A stretch of DNA of 64,000 bases from CAWHYG01 sp963833505 (GTDB lineage Bacteria; Eisenbacteria; RBG-16-71-46; CAIMUX01): positions 101,005 to 165,004 of the forward strand of contig CAWHYG010000010.1 in assembly GCA_963833505.1 (NCBI GenBank), written 5' to 3'. How positions within the stretch are numbered: the first letter of the stretch is position 1; each line of letters opens with the position of its first letter. This document shows positions 1-8,734 of this stretch, one piece after another. Under the pieces are notes generated by a model. The model ran no database searches. It had not been told where the DNA came from and worked only from the letters and a program-made list of their open reading frames with translations. The position numbers and the translations under genes are program-made.

Positions 1-94
1 CAGCGCCCGGACGACTTGGAGCCGCGGTGGGGCGCGGCCGAAAGTCCGCCGTTCCGTGCCGGTTTGCGTCCGCTCCCGGTGCTCGGGGCCACGA

Positions 95-934
95 TCAGAG
101 CCTCCCGGTCAGGCTGCTCAGGATCATCTCGATGCCCAGAGCGGCAATGACGATCGCGAAGAGAACGCGGAGGACGCGTGTTCGAGCCGCCGCCAGGAGC
201 CTCGCTCCGCCGGCGGAACCGGCCAGGACTCCCAGCATCACCGGCATGGCCAGGCCCGGATCGACGTAGCCGCGGTGGAGGTAGATTCCCGCGCTGGCCG
301 CGGCCGTCACCCCGATCATGAAGTTGCTCGTCGTGGTGGAGACCTTGAAGGGAAGGCGCATCACCTGATCCATGGCGACGACCTTGACCGCGCCGGAACC
401 GATCCCGAGCAGACCCGAGAGGGCCCCGGCCCCGAGCATCAGGCCGAATCCACCAGCGACCCCCTGGACCTGATACGAGCTCGGACCCGCGGGGGTGGGA
501 TAGCTTCCGTGCAGGCGGAGGGCGACGGCGAGCCGATCGGGCTTCCGGTTCGTCACCAGAGCCTCCCGGTGCGTTCGAGCCGCCTGCAATGCCGAGGCGA
601 GGAGAACGACCCCGAAAGTCGTTCCGATGAGCGCCACCGGCGCGCGGGTGGCGATCAAGGCGCCGAAGATCGCGCCCAGGCAGGTCGCGATCTCGAGAAA
701 CATGCCAATCCGGATGTTGGAGAACCCCTCGCGGACGTAGGCCGCGGCTGCGCCCGATGAGGTCGCGATGACCGACACCAGCGAAGCGCCGATGGCGTAG
801 CGGATGTCCACGTGCAGCCCGAGCGTGAGAAGAGGCACGATGACGACCCCGCCGCCCAATCCCGTCAAAGCGCCGATCAGCCCGGCCGCGCAGGAGCCGG
901 CGAGGATCACGAACGTAAAGGCAAGAACATGCAT
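95..934 (-). CDS. TauE/SafE (TSUP) family membrane permease
   Basis: A 279-residue polytopic inner-membrane protein of the sulfite exporter TauE/SafE family, which moves sulfur-containing or small organic anions; the substrate cannot be read from sequence. About eight hydrophobic segments are visible, with the family's two glycine-rich half repeats (LIGALTGLGGGVVIVP near the N-terminus and LSGLLGIGSGAVKV in the second half). I chose the internal ATG because it begins directly at the first membrane segment (MHVLAFTFV); the longer open frame adds 34 polar residues without family character. It is the last gene of the minus-strand cluster that starts near 9.4 kb, about 200 bp after rnhA, and may have its own promoter. 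Confidence 0.88.
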   Translation of the reverse strand: MHVLAFTFVILAGSCAAGLIGALTGLGGGVVIVPLLTLGLHVDIRYAIGASLVSVIATSSGAAAAYVREGFSNIRIGMFLEIATCLGAIFGALIATRAPVALIGTTFGVVLLASALQAARTHREALVTNRKPDRLAVALRLHGSYPTPAGPSSYQVQGVAGGFGLMLGAGALSGLLGIGSGAVKVVAMDQVMRLPFKVSTTTSNFMIGVTAAASAGIYLHRGYVDPGLAMPVMLGVLAGSAGGARLLAAARTRVLRVLFAIVIAALGIEMILSSLTGRL

Positions 935-1061
935 CGACGTCTCACAGACTGCCGTTTCGTCACCATCTGCGGCCAGATTCCGATTCGACCGCTGGTCCAA
1001 TCGCAGCCCGGCCGGCCAGCCTTTCCAGTCGGTCAACCGTCAGTTCCGACCGATAGACGCG

Positions 1062-1143
1062 TCGCGATTCCCCTGCGAATCGATCACGATTCCGGCCCGC
1101 TTCAGTGGGCAACCGCATCACGATTCGTCTGCGATCACGACTC
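1062..1143 (-). repeat. Degenerate short repeats in the rnhA-tauE spacer
   Basis: On the minus strand the motif GARTCGTGATSG, which contains the rnhA stop codon, occurs at about 1143, 1127 and 1093, with a decayed form near 1077. The copies are irregularly spaced (16 to 34 bp) and diverged. The rest of the 200-bp spacer shows nothing recognisable. It resembles, more weakly, the tandem arrays found at other same-strand junctions in this window. Confidence 0.4.
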
Positions 1144-1632
1144 GCCCCCGCCGCCCCGGTCAATCAGGCGATGATAGGCGTTCACCGCCAGCCGGTCGCA
1201 GCGTTCATTGCCATCATGTCCCGCGTGCCCCGCCGTCCACTCGAAGCTGACGTCGTGGATCTCGGTCTGGAGGATCAGGGCCTGCCACAGTTCCTGGTTC
1301 TTGACCGGCTTGCGGTCGCTGGTCTTCCAGCCGTTCCGGATCCAGGAGTGGATCCACCGGCTCATCCCGTCCGCCACGTAGCGGGAGTCGGTCACGACCT
1401 TGACGCGGCTGGGTTGCTTGAGCCGGCGGAGCCCCTCAAGGACCCCGGTCAGCTCCATCCGGTTGTTCGTGGTCCGGGCTTCGGCGCCCGACATTTCCAG
1501 CTCCCGGCCGGTGGCCACATCGACCAGGATCGCTCCCCAGCCTCCGGGACCGGGGTTGCCGCTGCAGGCGCCGTCGGCGTACAGCACCACCGAGGGGCGA
1601 GCCTCGCCGGCCGTCTCCTGGGAACGAGTCAT
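1135..1632 (-). CDS. rnhA: Ribonuclease HI
   Basis: Cleaves the RNA strand of RNA-DNA hybrids in the cytoplasm using two metal ions. The 165-residue length is normal for a bacterial RNase HI. All four metal-binding carboxylates are present: Asp20 in YADGACSGNPGPGGWG, Glu60 in NNRMELTG, Asp82 in VTDSRY and Asp146 in NERCDRLA, together with the mobile catalytic His in the WTAGHAGHDGNE stretch. The basic-protrusion helix region (RWIHSWIRNGWKTSD) is also present. The gene follows tonB by about 316 bp and precedes tauE on the same strand, so it is probably a passenger of the cluster rather than functionally linked to it. Confidence 0.97.
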   Translation of the reverse strand: MTRSQETAGEARPSVVLYADGACSGNPGPGGWGAILVDVATGRELEMSGAEARTTNNRMELTGVLEGLRRLKQPSRVKVVTDSRYVADGMSRWIHSWIRNGWKTSDRKPVKNQELWQALILQTEIHDVSFEWTAGHAGHDGNERCDRLAVNAYHRLIDRGGGGES

Positions 1633-1825
1633 GAGGCGGAATCCACCCTTCTCTGAATCTCTACGGGCTTGGAAGGCGCCGCGCGTCCCCGCATCAGCAT
1701 CGGCCTGAGGGTCGCCACGGATCCGAGGGTCACCCTGGCCGTAACCGCGCCGAGCGCCGCCATCGGCTGCGGAACCCCGTAGGAGTCGACGATGGGATCA
1801 GCCGGGAAGTCCGACCGGCCGGGGA

Positions 1826-1840
1826 GAGGCTCAGAGCCTC
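1826..1840 (-). terminator. Perfect short hairpin between tonB and rnhA
   Basis: GAGGCTC-A-GAGCCTC is a perfect 7-bp inverted repeat in the 316-bp spacer (1633-1948). There is no following T-run, so intrinsic termination is doubtful; it could be a structural or accidental palindrome. The remainder of the spacer is open in one minus frame continuing from upstream but shows no family resemblance. Confidence 0.25.
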
Positions 1841-1948
1841 CCACGCCGGCCGCGGGAAGAGTGTGGGCGGTCCGACACCCGGCCGGCCGGTACGGTTGCG
1901 TCCCGGCCGGCCCGGCTTCCACAAAGGAGAAGCGGGCCGGCGGGAGCG

Positions 1949-2689
1949 TCAGTTGAGCGAGAAACGAACCGGGAGCTGGACCCACACTTCGACCGGCTGA
2001 TGCTGGGAGAGGGCCGGCTTGAAGATCGCGCTCTTGGCGCAGGTGATGGCGGCATCGTTCAACATCACGTTGCCCGAGATGATCCGGGTGTCCTTGACCT
2101 TTCCGTCCTTCCCGACGAGGCACTGCACCATGACCACCCCTTCGGCTTCGGCCGCGCGGGCCATCTCCGGGAAGACGGGAGGCGTGATGCTGATCAGCTC
2201 GGGATACTCCTCGACCTTCGTGAAGTCGTCCGGGTTCTGATTCTGGTCGTCGTCCTTCGCCGGGTTGACCTCGAGCGAATCGATCGCCCCGCTGTTGAGG
2301 GCGTTGAGGTCGGTCGGTGCGAGGGCCTGGGCCATCTGCTCGGTGGATGCGATCGTCAGGTTGGGCGCCTGGAAGTCGGGCACCGGCTCGGGAATCCCGA
2401 CGGTCGGGGGCGCCATCTGGGCGCTGACGTTGACCGGGGTCGCCTCGGTCTGGGTCAGAGGAGGCGGAGCCGGCATTTCGTGCATCACGATCTTGACCAT
2501 CGGAGCCGCGACGGGCGCCTTCTGATTGTTCCGGGCCATGAACCAGGCCGTAAACCCGCCGAGGTGCAGGGCCAGCGCGACGATGGTTGCGGTCATCAAG
2601 GCCTTGGAGTACTTCCGCCGGAGAGGGTGGGCCTCCCCTACGACCGGCAGGTACTCCGACGTCAGGACGAGCGCGTGTACCTTGCTCAT
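1949..2689 (-). CDS. TonB family energy-transducing protein
   Basis: Periplasm-spanning protein that passes proton-motive energy from ExbB/ExbD to outer-membrane transporters or machines. Architecture: cytoplasmic N-terminus of about 30 residues, one membrane helix (about 31-52, ATIVALALHLGGFTAWF), a Pro/Ala-rich and acidic linker, and a TonB C-terminal domain (about 168-246) with the family pattern PPVFPEMARAAEAEG, GKDGKVKDTRI and a VWVQLPVRFSL end. Its ATG overlaps the upstream exbD stop by 4 bp, indicating translational coupling. The 30-residue cytoplasmic extension is longer than in E. coli TonB, as is common in multi-purpose TonB proteins outside the Proteobacteria. Confidence 0.92.
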   Translation of the reverse strand: MSKVHALVLTSEYLPVVGEAHPLRRKYSKALMTATIVALALHLGGFTAWFMARNNQKAPVAAPMVKIVMHEMPAPPPLTQTEATPVNVSAQMAPPTVGIPEPVPDFQAPNLTIASTEQMAQALAPTDLNALNSGAIDSLEVNPAKDDDQNQNPDDFTKVEEYPELISITPPVFPEMARAAEAEGVVMVQCLVGKDGKVKDTRIISGNVMLNDAAITCAKSAIFKPALSQHQPVEVWVQLPVRFSLN

Positions 2690-3177
2690 AGGTGAGCCTC
2701 GATCTTGTGGGACTCCTCATCGGTCATGGGAATCAGGCTGAACTTCTGCATGTTGGCGATTTCCAGTTCGTCCATGACGTTCACCATGTCGTTGTAGGGC
2801 GCGGTCCGGTCCAGCTTGACCAGGATGATCAAGGACGGATTGAGCTTCGAGTGCTCAATGAACAGAGTGTGCAGATCCTTGAGGGCGGTCTGCGTGATGG
2901 TGCCGTCCCCGACCTGCCAGAACATCCGGTCCTTCGCGTCGACGAACAAGGTCAGGACGTTGGACTGCATGACCTTGACCGTGGTGTCGGGAGGCGGGAG
3001 GTTCATCTCCATGGCCTGCGGCTGCCGGAAGACGGTCGTGACCATGAAGAAGATGAGGAGCAGGAAGGCCACGTCCACCATCGGTGTCATGTCGATCCGG
3101 ATGGAGACACGCTTCATCTTCCGCCGCAAGCCACCTTGCGAATCTTTGGTTTGTCTCTCGGCTACTTCGCCGGCCAT
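2686..3177 (-). CDS. ExbD/TolR biopolymer transport protein (second copy)
   Basis: Proton-channel partner of ExbB, anchored by one helix with a periplasmic domain. The 163-residue protein has a cytoplasmic basic N-terminus, then the family signature DMTPMVDVAFLLLIFFM whose Asp (VDV) is the conserved protonation site, followed by a periplasmic ExbD fold. It lies 4 bp after the first exbD and overlaps tonB by 4 bp. Two different exbD genes after one exbB is usual in TonB clusters of this kind and suggests a heteromeric ExbD dimer, which I infer rather than see. Confidence 0.94.
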   Translation of the reverse strand: MAGEVAERQTKDSQGGLRRKMKRVSIRIDMTPMVDVAFLLLIFFMVTTVFRQPQAMEMNLPPPDTTVKVMQSNVLTLFVDAKDRMFWQVGDGTITQTALKDLHTLFIEHSKLNPSLIILVKLDRTAPYNDMVNVMDELEIANMQKFSLIPMTDEESHKIEAHL

Positions 3178-3181
3178 GGCG

Positions 3182-3646
3182 TTACTTCCCCTTCTGCTGC
3201 GCGAGAGCGGCCCGTTCGGCCTGCTTGACCTCCGACCTGTCGAGCTCGGTCATGAGATTGAAGATGTTGCTGTTCGTGTGCTGCAGGGCGTCCATGACGT
3301 CGGCCACGACTCCGAAATTGGCCGTCTTGTCCCCCTTGACGATGATGCGCGCCTTGGAACGGACCTTCCGGGCTTCCACGATCATGTTCTTGAGATCCTC
3401 CGGCGGCACGGCTTTGACCCGTCCGGACTCGTCCCCGATGTAGATCTTCCCGTCCTTGGTGACGGTCAGGACGATGATCCCGGACATCGGCACCTGGTAC
3501 TCCGAGGTCGAGGCCGGAAGGTTGACCGAGACCTCCTCCGGCGGCTTGAACTGGGTCGTCGACATGAAGAAGATCAACAGCAGGAACGCCACGTCGACCA
3601 TCGGCGTCATGTCGATCTTGATGCCGATGCGCTTTTGCTTAGCCAT
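3182..3646 (-). CDS. ExbD/TolR biopolymer transport protein (first copy)
   Basis: Single-span inner-membrane protein of 154 residues with the motif IDMTPMVDVAFLLLIFFM and the conserved channel Asp, followed by a periplasmic domain (DGKIYIGDESGRV, IIVKGDKTANFGVVADVMDA) and a Gln/Lys-rich tail. It overlaps the 3' end of exbB by 8 bp and is followed after 4 bp by the second exbD. It differs from that copy in the periplasmic part, so this is an old duplication with divergence rather than a recent one. Confidence 0.94.
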   Translation of the reverse strand: MAKQKRIGIKIDMTPMVDVAFLLLIFFMSTTQFKPPEEVSVNLPASTSEYQVPMSGIIVLTVTKDGKIYIGDESGRVKAVPPEDLKNMIVEARKVRSKARIIVKGDKTANFGVVADVMDALQHTNSNIFNLMTELDRSEVKQAERAALAQQKGK

Positions 3647-4367
3647 TCGCCTTCTTCTCCCGCTGCAACTGCTGCAACACCTCGTAGGTGGTCTCGTCCA
3701 GGACGTAGTTGAAGGAGTCGACGCGGTTCGTAAAGTAATTGTACATGACGATGCAGGTGATGGCGAGCGCCAACCCGCCGGCGGTGTTGACCAGGGCCTC
3801 GGAGATCCCGATGGCGAGCTGGGTGGCGTCGGGGGCGCCCGAGTGACCCATGGCTTTGAAGGACCGGATCATCCCGATGGTCGTCCCGAGCAGCCCGGTC
3901 ATGGTCGCGATCGAGGCGATGGTCGAAAGGGCGATCAGGTTCCGTTCGAGGATCGGCGTCTCGAGCGCGTTGGCCTCCTGGATGACCCGCTTGGTTTCGT
4001 CCAGGACCTCGTCCTTCTCCAGCCGCGCCTGCTCGACCAGGTTGCTGTAGCGCTCCAGACCGGCGCCGACGACGTTGGCCAGGCAGCCGCCCTGACGGCG
4101 GCAGGCATCCACCGCGTCCCCGAGTTTGCCTTCGTGGACGTTGTTGCGCAGACGCCGCATGAAGGACCCCATGTCTCCCCGTCCCTGGGCCCGCTTGAGC
4201 GTGATGAGGCGCTCAAAGATGAAGGTCAGGGCGAGGATCGACAAGGTCATGAGGAGCACCAGGAGCGGTCCCCCCTTGGCGATGTAGTCCGGCAGCAGGT
4301 GCTTGTAGATGTACACCGACACCAGGAAGCCGCCGATGAAGATCGGCAGGAAGATGTAGGATTTCAT
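3639..4367 (-). CDS. MotA/TolQ/ExbB proton channel protein
   Basis: Inner-membrane stator subunit that with ExbD forms the proton-driven motor energising TonB. The 242-residue sequence has an N-terminal membrane segment (residues 1-20), a second (about 34-55), a cytoplasmic region, and the two long family helices about 135-160 and 175-205 with the motif LIALSTIASIATMTGLLGTT and the NTAGGLALAI segment typical of ExbB/TolQ. It is followed with overlap by exbD and preceded 18 bp upstream by the STAS gene, so all belong to one transcription unit. Confidence 0.93.
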   Translation of the reverse strand: MKSYIFLPIFIGGFLVSVYIYKHLLPDYIAKGGPLLVLLMTLSILALTFIFERLITLKRAQGRGDMGSFMRRLRNNVHEGKLGDAVDACRRQGGCLANVVGAGLERYSNLVEQARLEKDEVLDETKRVIQEANALETPILERNLIALSTIASIATMTGLLGTTIGMIRSFKAMGHSGAPDATQLAIGISEALVNTAGGLALAITCIVMYNYFTNRVDSFNYVLDETTYEVLQQLQREKKANG

Positions 4368-4385
4368 TGCTCCGCGTACCCTTTC

Positions 4386-4751
4386 CTAGGATTCCGGGGT
4401 TCCAGGTTGACTGCTCTCCTTGCCGGCGAGCGCCTCGGCCACGCTGCCGAATGTCTCGAAGACGAAGGCGAGTTTGGTGATGATGAACAGATTGTGGATT
4501 CGCTTGGAGATGTTGGCCAGGCGCAGGAACCCGTTCCGGTTCCGGCAGGTCATGTGCGCCGAAACCAGCGATCCCAGTCCGGTCGAGTTCAAATAGGAGA
4601 TCCGCCCGACGTCGACCACGATCTTGGGCTCGCCGGCGGCGGCGATCTCCCGGATGGCCTCTTCGAGCTCGCGGGTCTCGGCCCCGCCCATCAGGTCCTT
4701 TCGTGGGGTCAGGACCCAGATGTCTCCCTGTTTTTGTTTGTCTAGCGCCAC
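4386..4751 (-). CDS. STAS domain protein (SpoIIAA-like anti-sigma factor antagonist)
   Basis: A 121-residue protein consisting of one STAS domain. The phosphorylatable serine is present as Ser56 in ISYLNSTGLGSL, as in SpoIIAA/RsbV proteins that switch partners with an anti-sigma kinase. A family member would act in the cytoplasm; no RsbW-like kinase is encoded nearby. Its placement between the TPR gene and exbB, with only 18 bp to exbB and 37 bp to the TPR gene, is unusual and suggests it regulates or docks to the energised membrane complex. The function in this context is inference. Confidence 0.88.
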   Translation of the reverse strand: MALDKQKQGDIWVLTPRKDLMGGAETRELEEAIREIAAAGEPKIVVDVGRISYLNSTGLGSLVSAHMTCRNRNGFLRLANISKRIHNLFIITKLAFVFETFGSVAEALAGKESSQPGTPES

Positions 4752-4788
4752 GGTCCCCCCTTTCTCCTTTTGCGACCCCGTCGCTTTC

Positions 4789-6690
4789 CTATTGCCCGTT
4801 GCCGCTGGCCTGAGAAGGAGTTTTCGCGCTGCCCTTCAAGAGATCCAGCAACTTTTTGGCGAAGGCATGATTCGGATCGATGGCCAGAGCCTTCTGGAGA
4901 ACCTGGACGGCCTGGGCGGTGCTGCCCTGGGACGCGAGCGCCTGGCCGTAGTAGGCCCATCCGTCCGCGTTGTTGGCGTCCGCCTCGGTGGCGTCCTTGA
5001 GAACCCCGCCGGCCTGCACCCAGTTGGATTGCTTGAGGTAGGCCAGCCCCAGACCCCTCATCGTCGCCGCGTTCTTGGGATCGAGCTCTCGGGCCGCCTT
5101 GTACTCGACGACCGCGGCGGCCAGGGAGTCGGATGCGCCCGGGGTCGTAGGCGGGAAGGAGAGCAGGGAATTGGCCAGATAGACGTGGCCCAGGGGGTAC
5201 TTCGGCGCCAGCCGGGTGACCTGCCGGAACGCGACGTCCGCCGAGGCGATGTTCTTCTGCTTCAGGCGGGCGATGCCCAGGTTCAGGTAGCAGCTCGCGT
5301 TCTGCGGATCCAGCGTGATCGCCTTCTGGAAGTCGGTGACCGCCTTGTCGGTGTTGTTCTGCAACAGCTCGTTGAAACCGAGATAGTACCAGGCGTCGGA
5401 CGACGTGGAATCGCGGGCAATGGCCGAGCGGAAGCTCAGGGACGCCGCGTCCAGGCTCTTGGCTTCCTGCTTGATCTGCCCGAGCTTGATGAAGTCGTCG
5501 GCGGTGAACTTGGTCGTGTCTCGGACGGAATCGTAGAGCCGCGCCGACTTGGCCTTGTCCTTGCCCTGGAACGAGGCGCGGGCCAGGGTCAGACGGACGT
5601 CCGCCCGGGTGCTGTCGATGTCGTACGCCTTCTGGGCGGCGTCCAGTGCCGGCTGGAAGCGTTTGAGGTTCAGGTAGGCCTGGGAGAGGCCCAGATAGCC
5701 GTCGGGATCGTCGGTCTTGATCCGGGTGTAACGCAGATACGCACCGGCCTCTTCCTCGCCCTTGCGCTTGTCCAGGCTGTAGAGCAGCGCCATGTCCTTC
5801 CAGGCCGGGGCGTAGGTGGAGTCGACCTTGACCGCATCGATGTACCGGCGGATGGCGTCGTTGTATTTTTTCTCCTGCTGGTAGAGCACGCCCAGGTTGT
5901 GGAGCGTGACGGCGCTCGGCTTGGCGCCCGGCATGGCCAGCGCTTCCTCGTACTTCGAGATCGCCATGCCCCGGTTGCCCTGCTTCGCGTAGATGTCGGC
6001 GACCAGCGTGCCATAATCGACGTCGTTGGGATTCAGGTAGAACGCCTTCAAGGCTTCCGTGGCCGCCTGGTCGAGAGTGCCCTGCGCCTGAAGGAGAAGC
6101 CCCATGCCGTAGTGATAGAGGTCTTCTCCGTCCTTCAGCCCCTTCTGGCCGCTTCCCTTGGAGAGCAACTTCTGGGCCGTCGCCAGATCATTGTCATGGA
6201 TGGCGACGCGGGCCATGCCGTACTGGGCCTCCCAGAGGTCCTTCTGGAGATCCAGCGCCTTCTGGAACTCGGCCCGGGCCTCGGGAACCTGCCCTTCGTG
6301 CAGAAGGACCAGTCCCAGGCCGGCCGGCCGCCCGGGAAGATCGGGCGTGTGATCCGCCTCGAGCTCGGTCCCGGCCTGCCGGTAGAGGGTTTCGGCCTCG
6401 GTCAACAGCCCCTGCCGGCGCTTGATCTCGGCCAGCCCGAAGTGGGCCTTACCCGGCTGGTACTCGTTCTTGAGGGCTTCTTCGAACTGCTTCTGGGCCT
6501 CATCCAGGTCCTGGTTGTCGAGCGCTTTCATCCCGAGCCGGATGGGATCGGCCTCGTACGTGTAGCTCTGCTTGGCCGCCCGGGCCGCGCCGCCGAAGAC
6601 GAGGGCGCCGAGCGCAAGCAGAACGAGCAACACCACCCGAGGGGACCGGGCGCGCCGGACAGGCGGGGTGTTTCTGGTCAAAGTCGCCAT
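4789..6690 (-). CDS. Secreted tetratricopeptide repeat protein
   Basis: A 633-residue TPR solenoid. Residues 1-38 form an export signal (basic PVRRARSPR, then VVLLVLLALGALVFGG, AARA). After it come at least ten TPR-like units with the G/A-Y-P pattern, such as AWYYLGFNELLQNNTDKAVTDF and ASCYLNLGIARLKQKNIASADVAF, ending in a Ser/Gln-rich tail. TPR proteins scaffold protein complexes; here the partners are probably the PBP-like protein and the TonB/ExbBD motor whose genes flank it. The start is the ATG in front of the signal peptide. No enzymatic motif is visible. Confidence 0.9.
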   Translation of the reverse strand: MATLTRNTPPVRRARSPRVVLLVLLALGALVFGGAARAAKQSYTYEADPIRLGMKALDNQDLDEAQKQFEEALKNEYQPGKAHFGLAEIKRRQGLLTEAETLYRQAGTELEADHTPDLPGRPAGLGLVLLHEGQVPEARAEFQKALDLQKDLWEAQYGMARVAIHDNDLATAQKLLSKGSGQKGLKDGEDLYHYGMGLLLQAQGTLDQAATEALKAFYLNPNDVDYGTLVADIYAKQGNRGMAISKYEEALAMPGAKPSAVTLHNLGVLYQQEKKYNDAIRRYIDAVKVDSTYAPAWKDMALLYSLDKRKGEEEAGAYLRYTRIKTDDPDGYLGLSQAYLNLKRFQPALDAAQKAYDIDSTRADVRLTLARASFQGKDKAKSARLYDSVRDTTKFTADDFIKLGQIKQEAKSLDAASLSFRSAIARDSTSSDAWYYLGFNELLQNNTDKAVTDFQKAITLDPQNASCYLNLGIARLKQKNIASADVAFRQVTRLAPKYPLGHVYLANSLLSFPPTTPGASDSLAAAVVEYKAARELDPKNAATMRGLGLAYLKQSNWVQAGGVLKDATEADANNADGWAYYGQALASQGSTAQAVQVLQKALAIDPNHAFAKKLLDLLKGSAKTPSQASGNGQ

Positions 6691-6724
6691 GGAAAACCTA
6701 AACTCCTCCGTAATAACCCCGGGT

Positions 6725-7708
6725 TCATCCCACGGGTTTTTGAATCAACTGAATGACACGAGCCGTCTCCCGTGCCGGAAGAAAACCCTCTCTTTCGACC
6801 AGTCGCTGCCCGCTGGGACTGTACAGGAAGGTCACGAAGCCGGAGGCAGCCGGGCTGATGCTCGGGAGATACGACAGGAACAGGTAATGATACAACGGAT
6901 AGTCGCCGTTGGCGACGGCCACCGCGATCGGCATGGCCGCGCACGAAGCCGTGTCGCCGCGGACCGGAACGATTCGAGCGCCGATCCGGTCAAGGTCGGG
7001 GGGTAGCGAGAAGGTGCTGCTGAATCCGAGACTGCCGGCCTCCGTCGCCACCCGATGCGCGATTTCGGCCTCGGTGGGCATCCAGGTCAGCGCGCTGGTC
7101 GCGCCGGCCGGCAGCTTCAGACAGAGGGCGATCGACTCCCAAAGGCCGGAGTTCGGGTCGGGACAGTAGATCCGCCGGGGCCGGGGCGCCGCCGTCGAGC
7201 CGCCGAGGATCCACGCCCGCAGGTCTTTGACCGAGATCGAGTCGAACCCGGCCTGGGCGCCGGACAGAACCGCGATCCCGCCCAGGGCGATCGGCCAGGA
7301 TTCGGCGGAGTCGGCCACGGCGTGGATCAGCTTCTGTTCCTCGGCCGTCGGCCGGCGGTCGAGGAAGGCCACGTCAGCCTGGTTGTTGGCGATCTCCTGG
7401 AGGGCGTACTTGCAACCACCTTCGTGAATGCGGATGTCGAGCGCCGGGTACATCTCCCGGTAGGTGGACGCCAGCCGGGGGATTAGAGCCGGCGCCAGCG
7501 CCAGCCCGGCCAGGATCACCGTCTTGGCCGGCCTGGTCTCGGCCGGGTGGAAGGCGGCGAAGCGCGCGCGGAGCATGGGGCCGATGCGGAAGACCAGCAG
7601 AGCCACGAGTATGGCGATGTAGAAGACGAACCGGACGCGGAAGCGCTTCAGGCCGAAGCCCGTCCGGGGTGTCCCCGGAACCTTTCCGCCCGGCGTTCCC
7701 GTTGCCAT
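6725..7708 (-). CDS. Membrane-anchored PstS-like phosphate-binding domain protein
   Basis: A 327-residue protein with one N-terminal membrane helix (about 26-47) and no lipobox, then a periplasmic-binding-protein domain of the PstS type: the strand VILAGLALAPALIPRLASTY, the IHEGGCKYALQEIANNQADVAFLDRRPT region, and the SLGFSS and YPLYHYLFLSYL blocks of this family. No pst permease or ATPase genes follow; instead it sits between coiled-coil membrane proteins and the TPR gene, 34 bp before the latter. It probably serves as a structural or sensing subunit rather than an ABC-transport receptor. The ligand is unknown. Confidence 0.85.
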   Translation of the reverse strand: MATGTPGGKVPGTPRTGFGLKRFRVRFVFYIAILVALLVFRIGPMLRARFAAFHPAETRPAKTVILAGLALAPALIPRLASTYREMYPALDIRIHEGGCKYALQEIANNQADVAFLDRRPTAEEQKLIHAVADSAESWPIALGGIAVLSGAQAGFDSISVKDLRAWILGGSTAAPRPRRIYCPDPNSGLWESIALCLKLPAGATSALTWMPTEAEIAHRVATEAGSLGFSSTFSLPPDLDRIGARIVPVRGDTASCAAMPIAVAVANGDYPLYHYLFLSYLPSISPAASGFVTFLYSPSGQRLVEREGFLPARETARVIQLIQKPVG

Positions 7709-7765
7709 CTGCCGTTCCTCTGTTCTCCCCGGCGGGACGCTCGAAGCGCGATCCCGCGCTCGACG

Positions 7766-8725
7766 TCAGCGTCGGCCAAAGCCCAGGCCGATGAACGGCT
7801 TGACGTCCCCGTGCCCGGCCTGCGCGCCGAAATTCAAATGAAGCCGCTCCTGGTACCACGGCGAGTACCGCACCGATGCGCTGGCGTAGGGGCCGGCGTC
7901 GCCGTTTCCATCCTCGTCAGACAGATACGAGACTCCCGCCCCCAGATCCAATCCCAGCTTCCGGTGGATCAAGGTGTGCGAGAGGAGGAGCCCCAGCTCC
8001 TTGCTGGAGGCCCGGTCGCCCGTGCCCAGGCCGACTCCCAGACCGATCCCCAGATCATAGGCCGGCGCGTTGCGCAAGACCTGCTGCAGCTCCACGTCGG
8101 TCAACCGGCTGGTTCCCACTTCCTGGGAGAGGGCCAGCCCGGTGCGGTCGGGCAGGACGCCGGCCGGCTCGAAGGTCCGGGTCGCCTTCGCTTCGGTGAG
8201 CTTCGAGGCCGCCTCGACCCGCATGTCCCGGCTCGCGCTCAGGAGGCTGTCGGTCCGCTGCGCGTCGTCGCCCAGTCCCGCCAGCATCTTGGTCCGGTCG
8301 TCGACGTTCTGCTCGTAGTCCGCCTCTCGGGCCACGGACTGATCGGACTTGGCCATCATCTCGTGCACTTCCTCGGAGAGGGCGATCACGGTCTGGCCGA
8401 CCCGCTCCCGGTCCTTGATGGTGTCGCCCAGAAGCTGGCGCTTGGACTGCAGCTCGTCGAGCTTCTTGACGCTGTCGGCCAGGCTGGCCGCGAGCAGCGC
8501 TCTCCTGGCCGTCATGACGGAATCGGCCTGGTCCAGGGCGCGCTGACTGGCGGCTTCGGTCGACAAGCGGATCTTGTCCTTGGCTTCGCGCGTGGCGGTG
8601 CCGTAGCGGTTCAGATACCAGTGCCCTACTCCCACGAAGATCAGAGCGGCGATGACGAGATCGAGCAGGAAGAACGCGTGGCCCTTCTGCAGCCGGAATT
8701 GTGGTTTGGGAAGACCTCGGTCCAT
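7766..8725 (-). CDS. Bitopic membrane protein with coiled coil and outer-membrane-like C-terminal domain
   Basis: I do not recognise a named family. The 319-residue protein has a short cytoplasmic start, one membrane helix (about 18-36, AFFLLDLVIAALIFVGVGHWY), a long charged heptad-rich coiled coil (about 45-190), and a C-terminal segment (about 215-319) of alternating hydrophobic beta strands rich in Gly and aromatic residues (LGLDLGAGVSYLSDEDGNGD, PYASASVRYSPWYQERLHLN, PFIGLGFG). Such a layout could span the periplasm from the inner membrane toward the outer membrane. It starts 9 bp after the upstream coiled-coil gene and precedes the PBP-like gene, so it is part of the same operon. Confidence 0.72.
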   Translation of the reverse strand: MDRGLPKPQFRLQKGHAFFLLDLVIAALIFVGVGHWYLNRYGTATREAKDKIRLSTEAASQRALDQADSVMTARRALLAASLADSVKKLDELQSKRQLLGDTIKDRERVGQTVIALSEEVHEMMAKSDQSVAREADYEQNVDDRTKMLAGLGDDAQRTDSLLSASRDMRVEAASKLTEAKATRTFEPAGVLPDRTGLALSQEVGTSRLTDVELQQVLRNAPAYDLGIGLGVGLGTGDRASSKELGLLLSHTLIHRKLGLDLGAGVSYLSDEDGNGDAGPYASASVRYSPWYQERLHLNFGAQAGHGDVKPFIGLGFGRR

Positions 8726-8734
8726 TTCGGCACC

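Noticed and set aside
6725..7708. Conventional phosphate uptake receptor PstS
   Set aside because: No pstC, pstA or pstB adjacent, no lipobox, and the gene lies within an Exb/TonB cluster.
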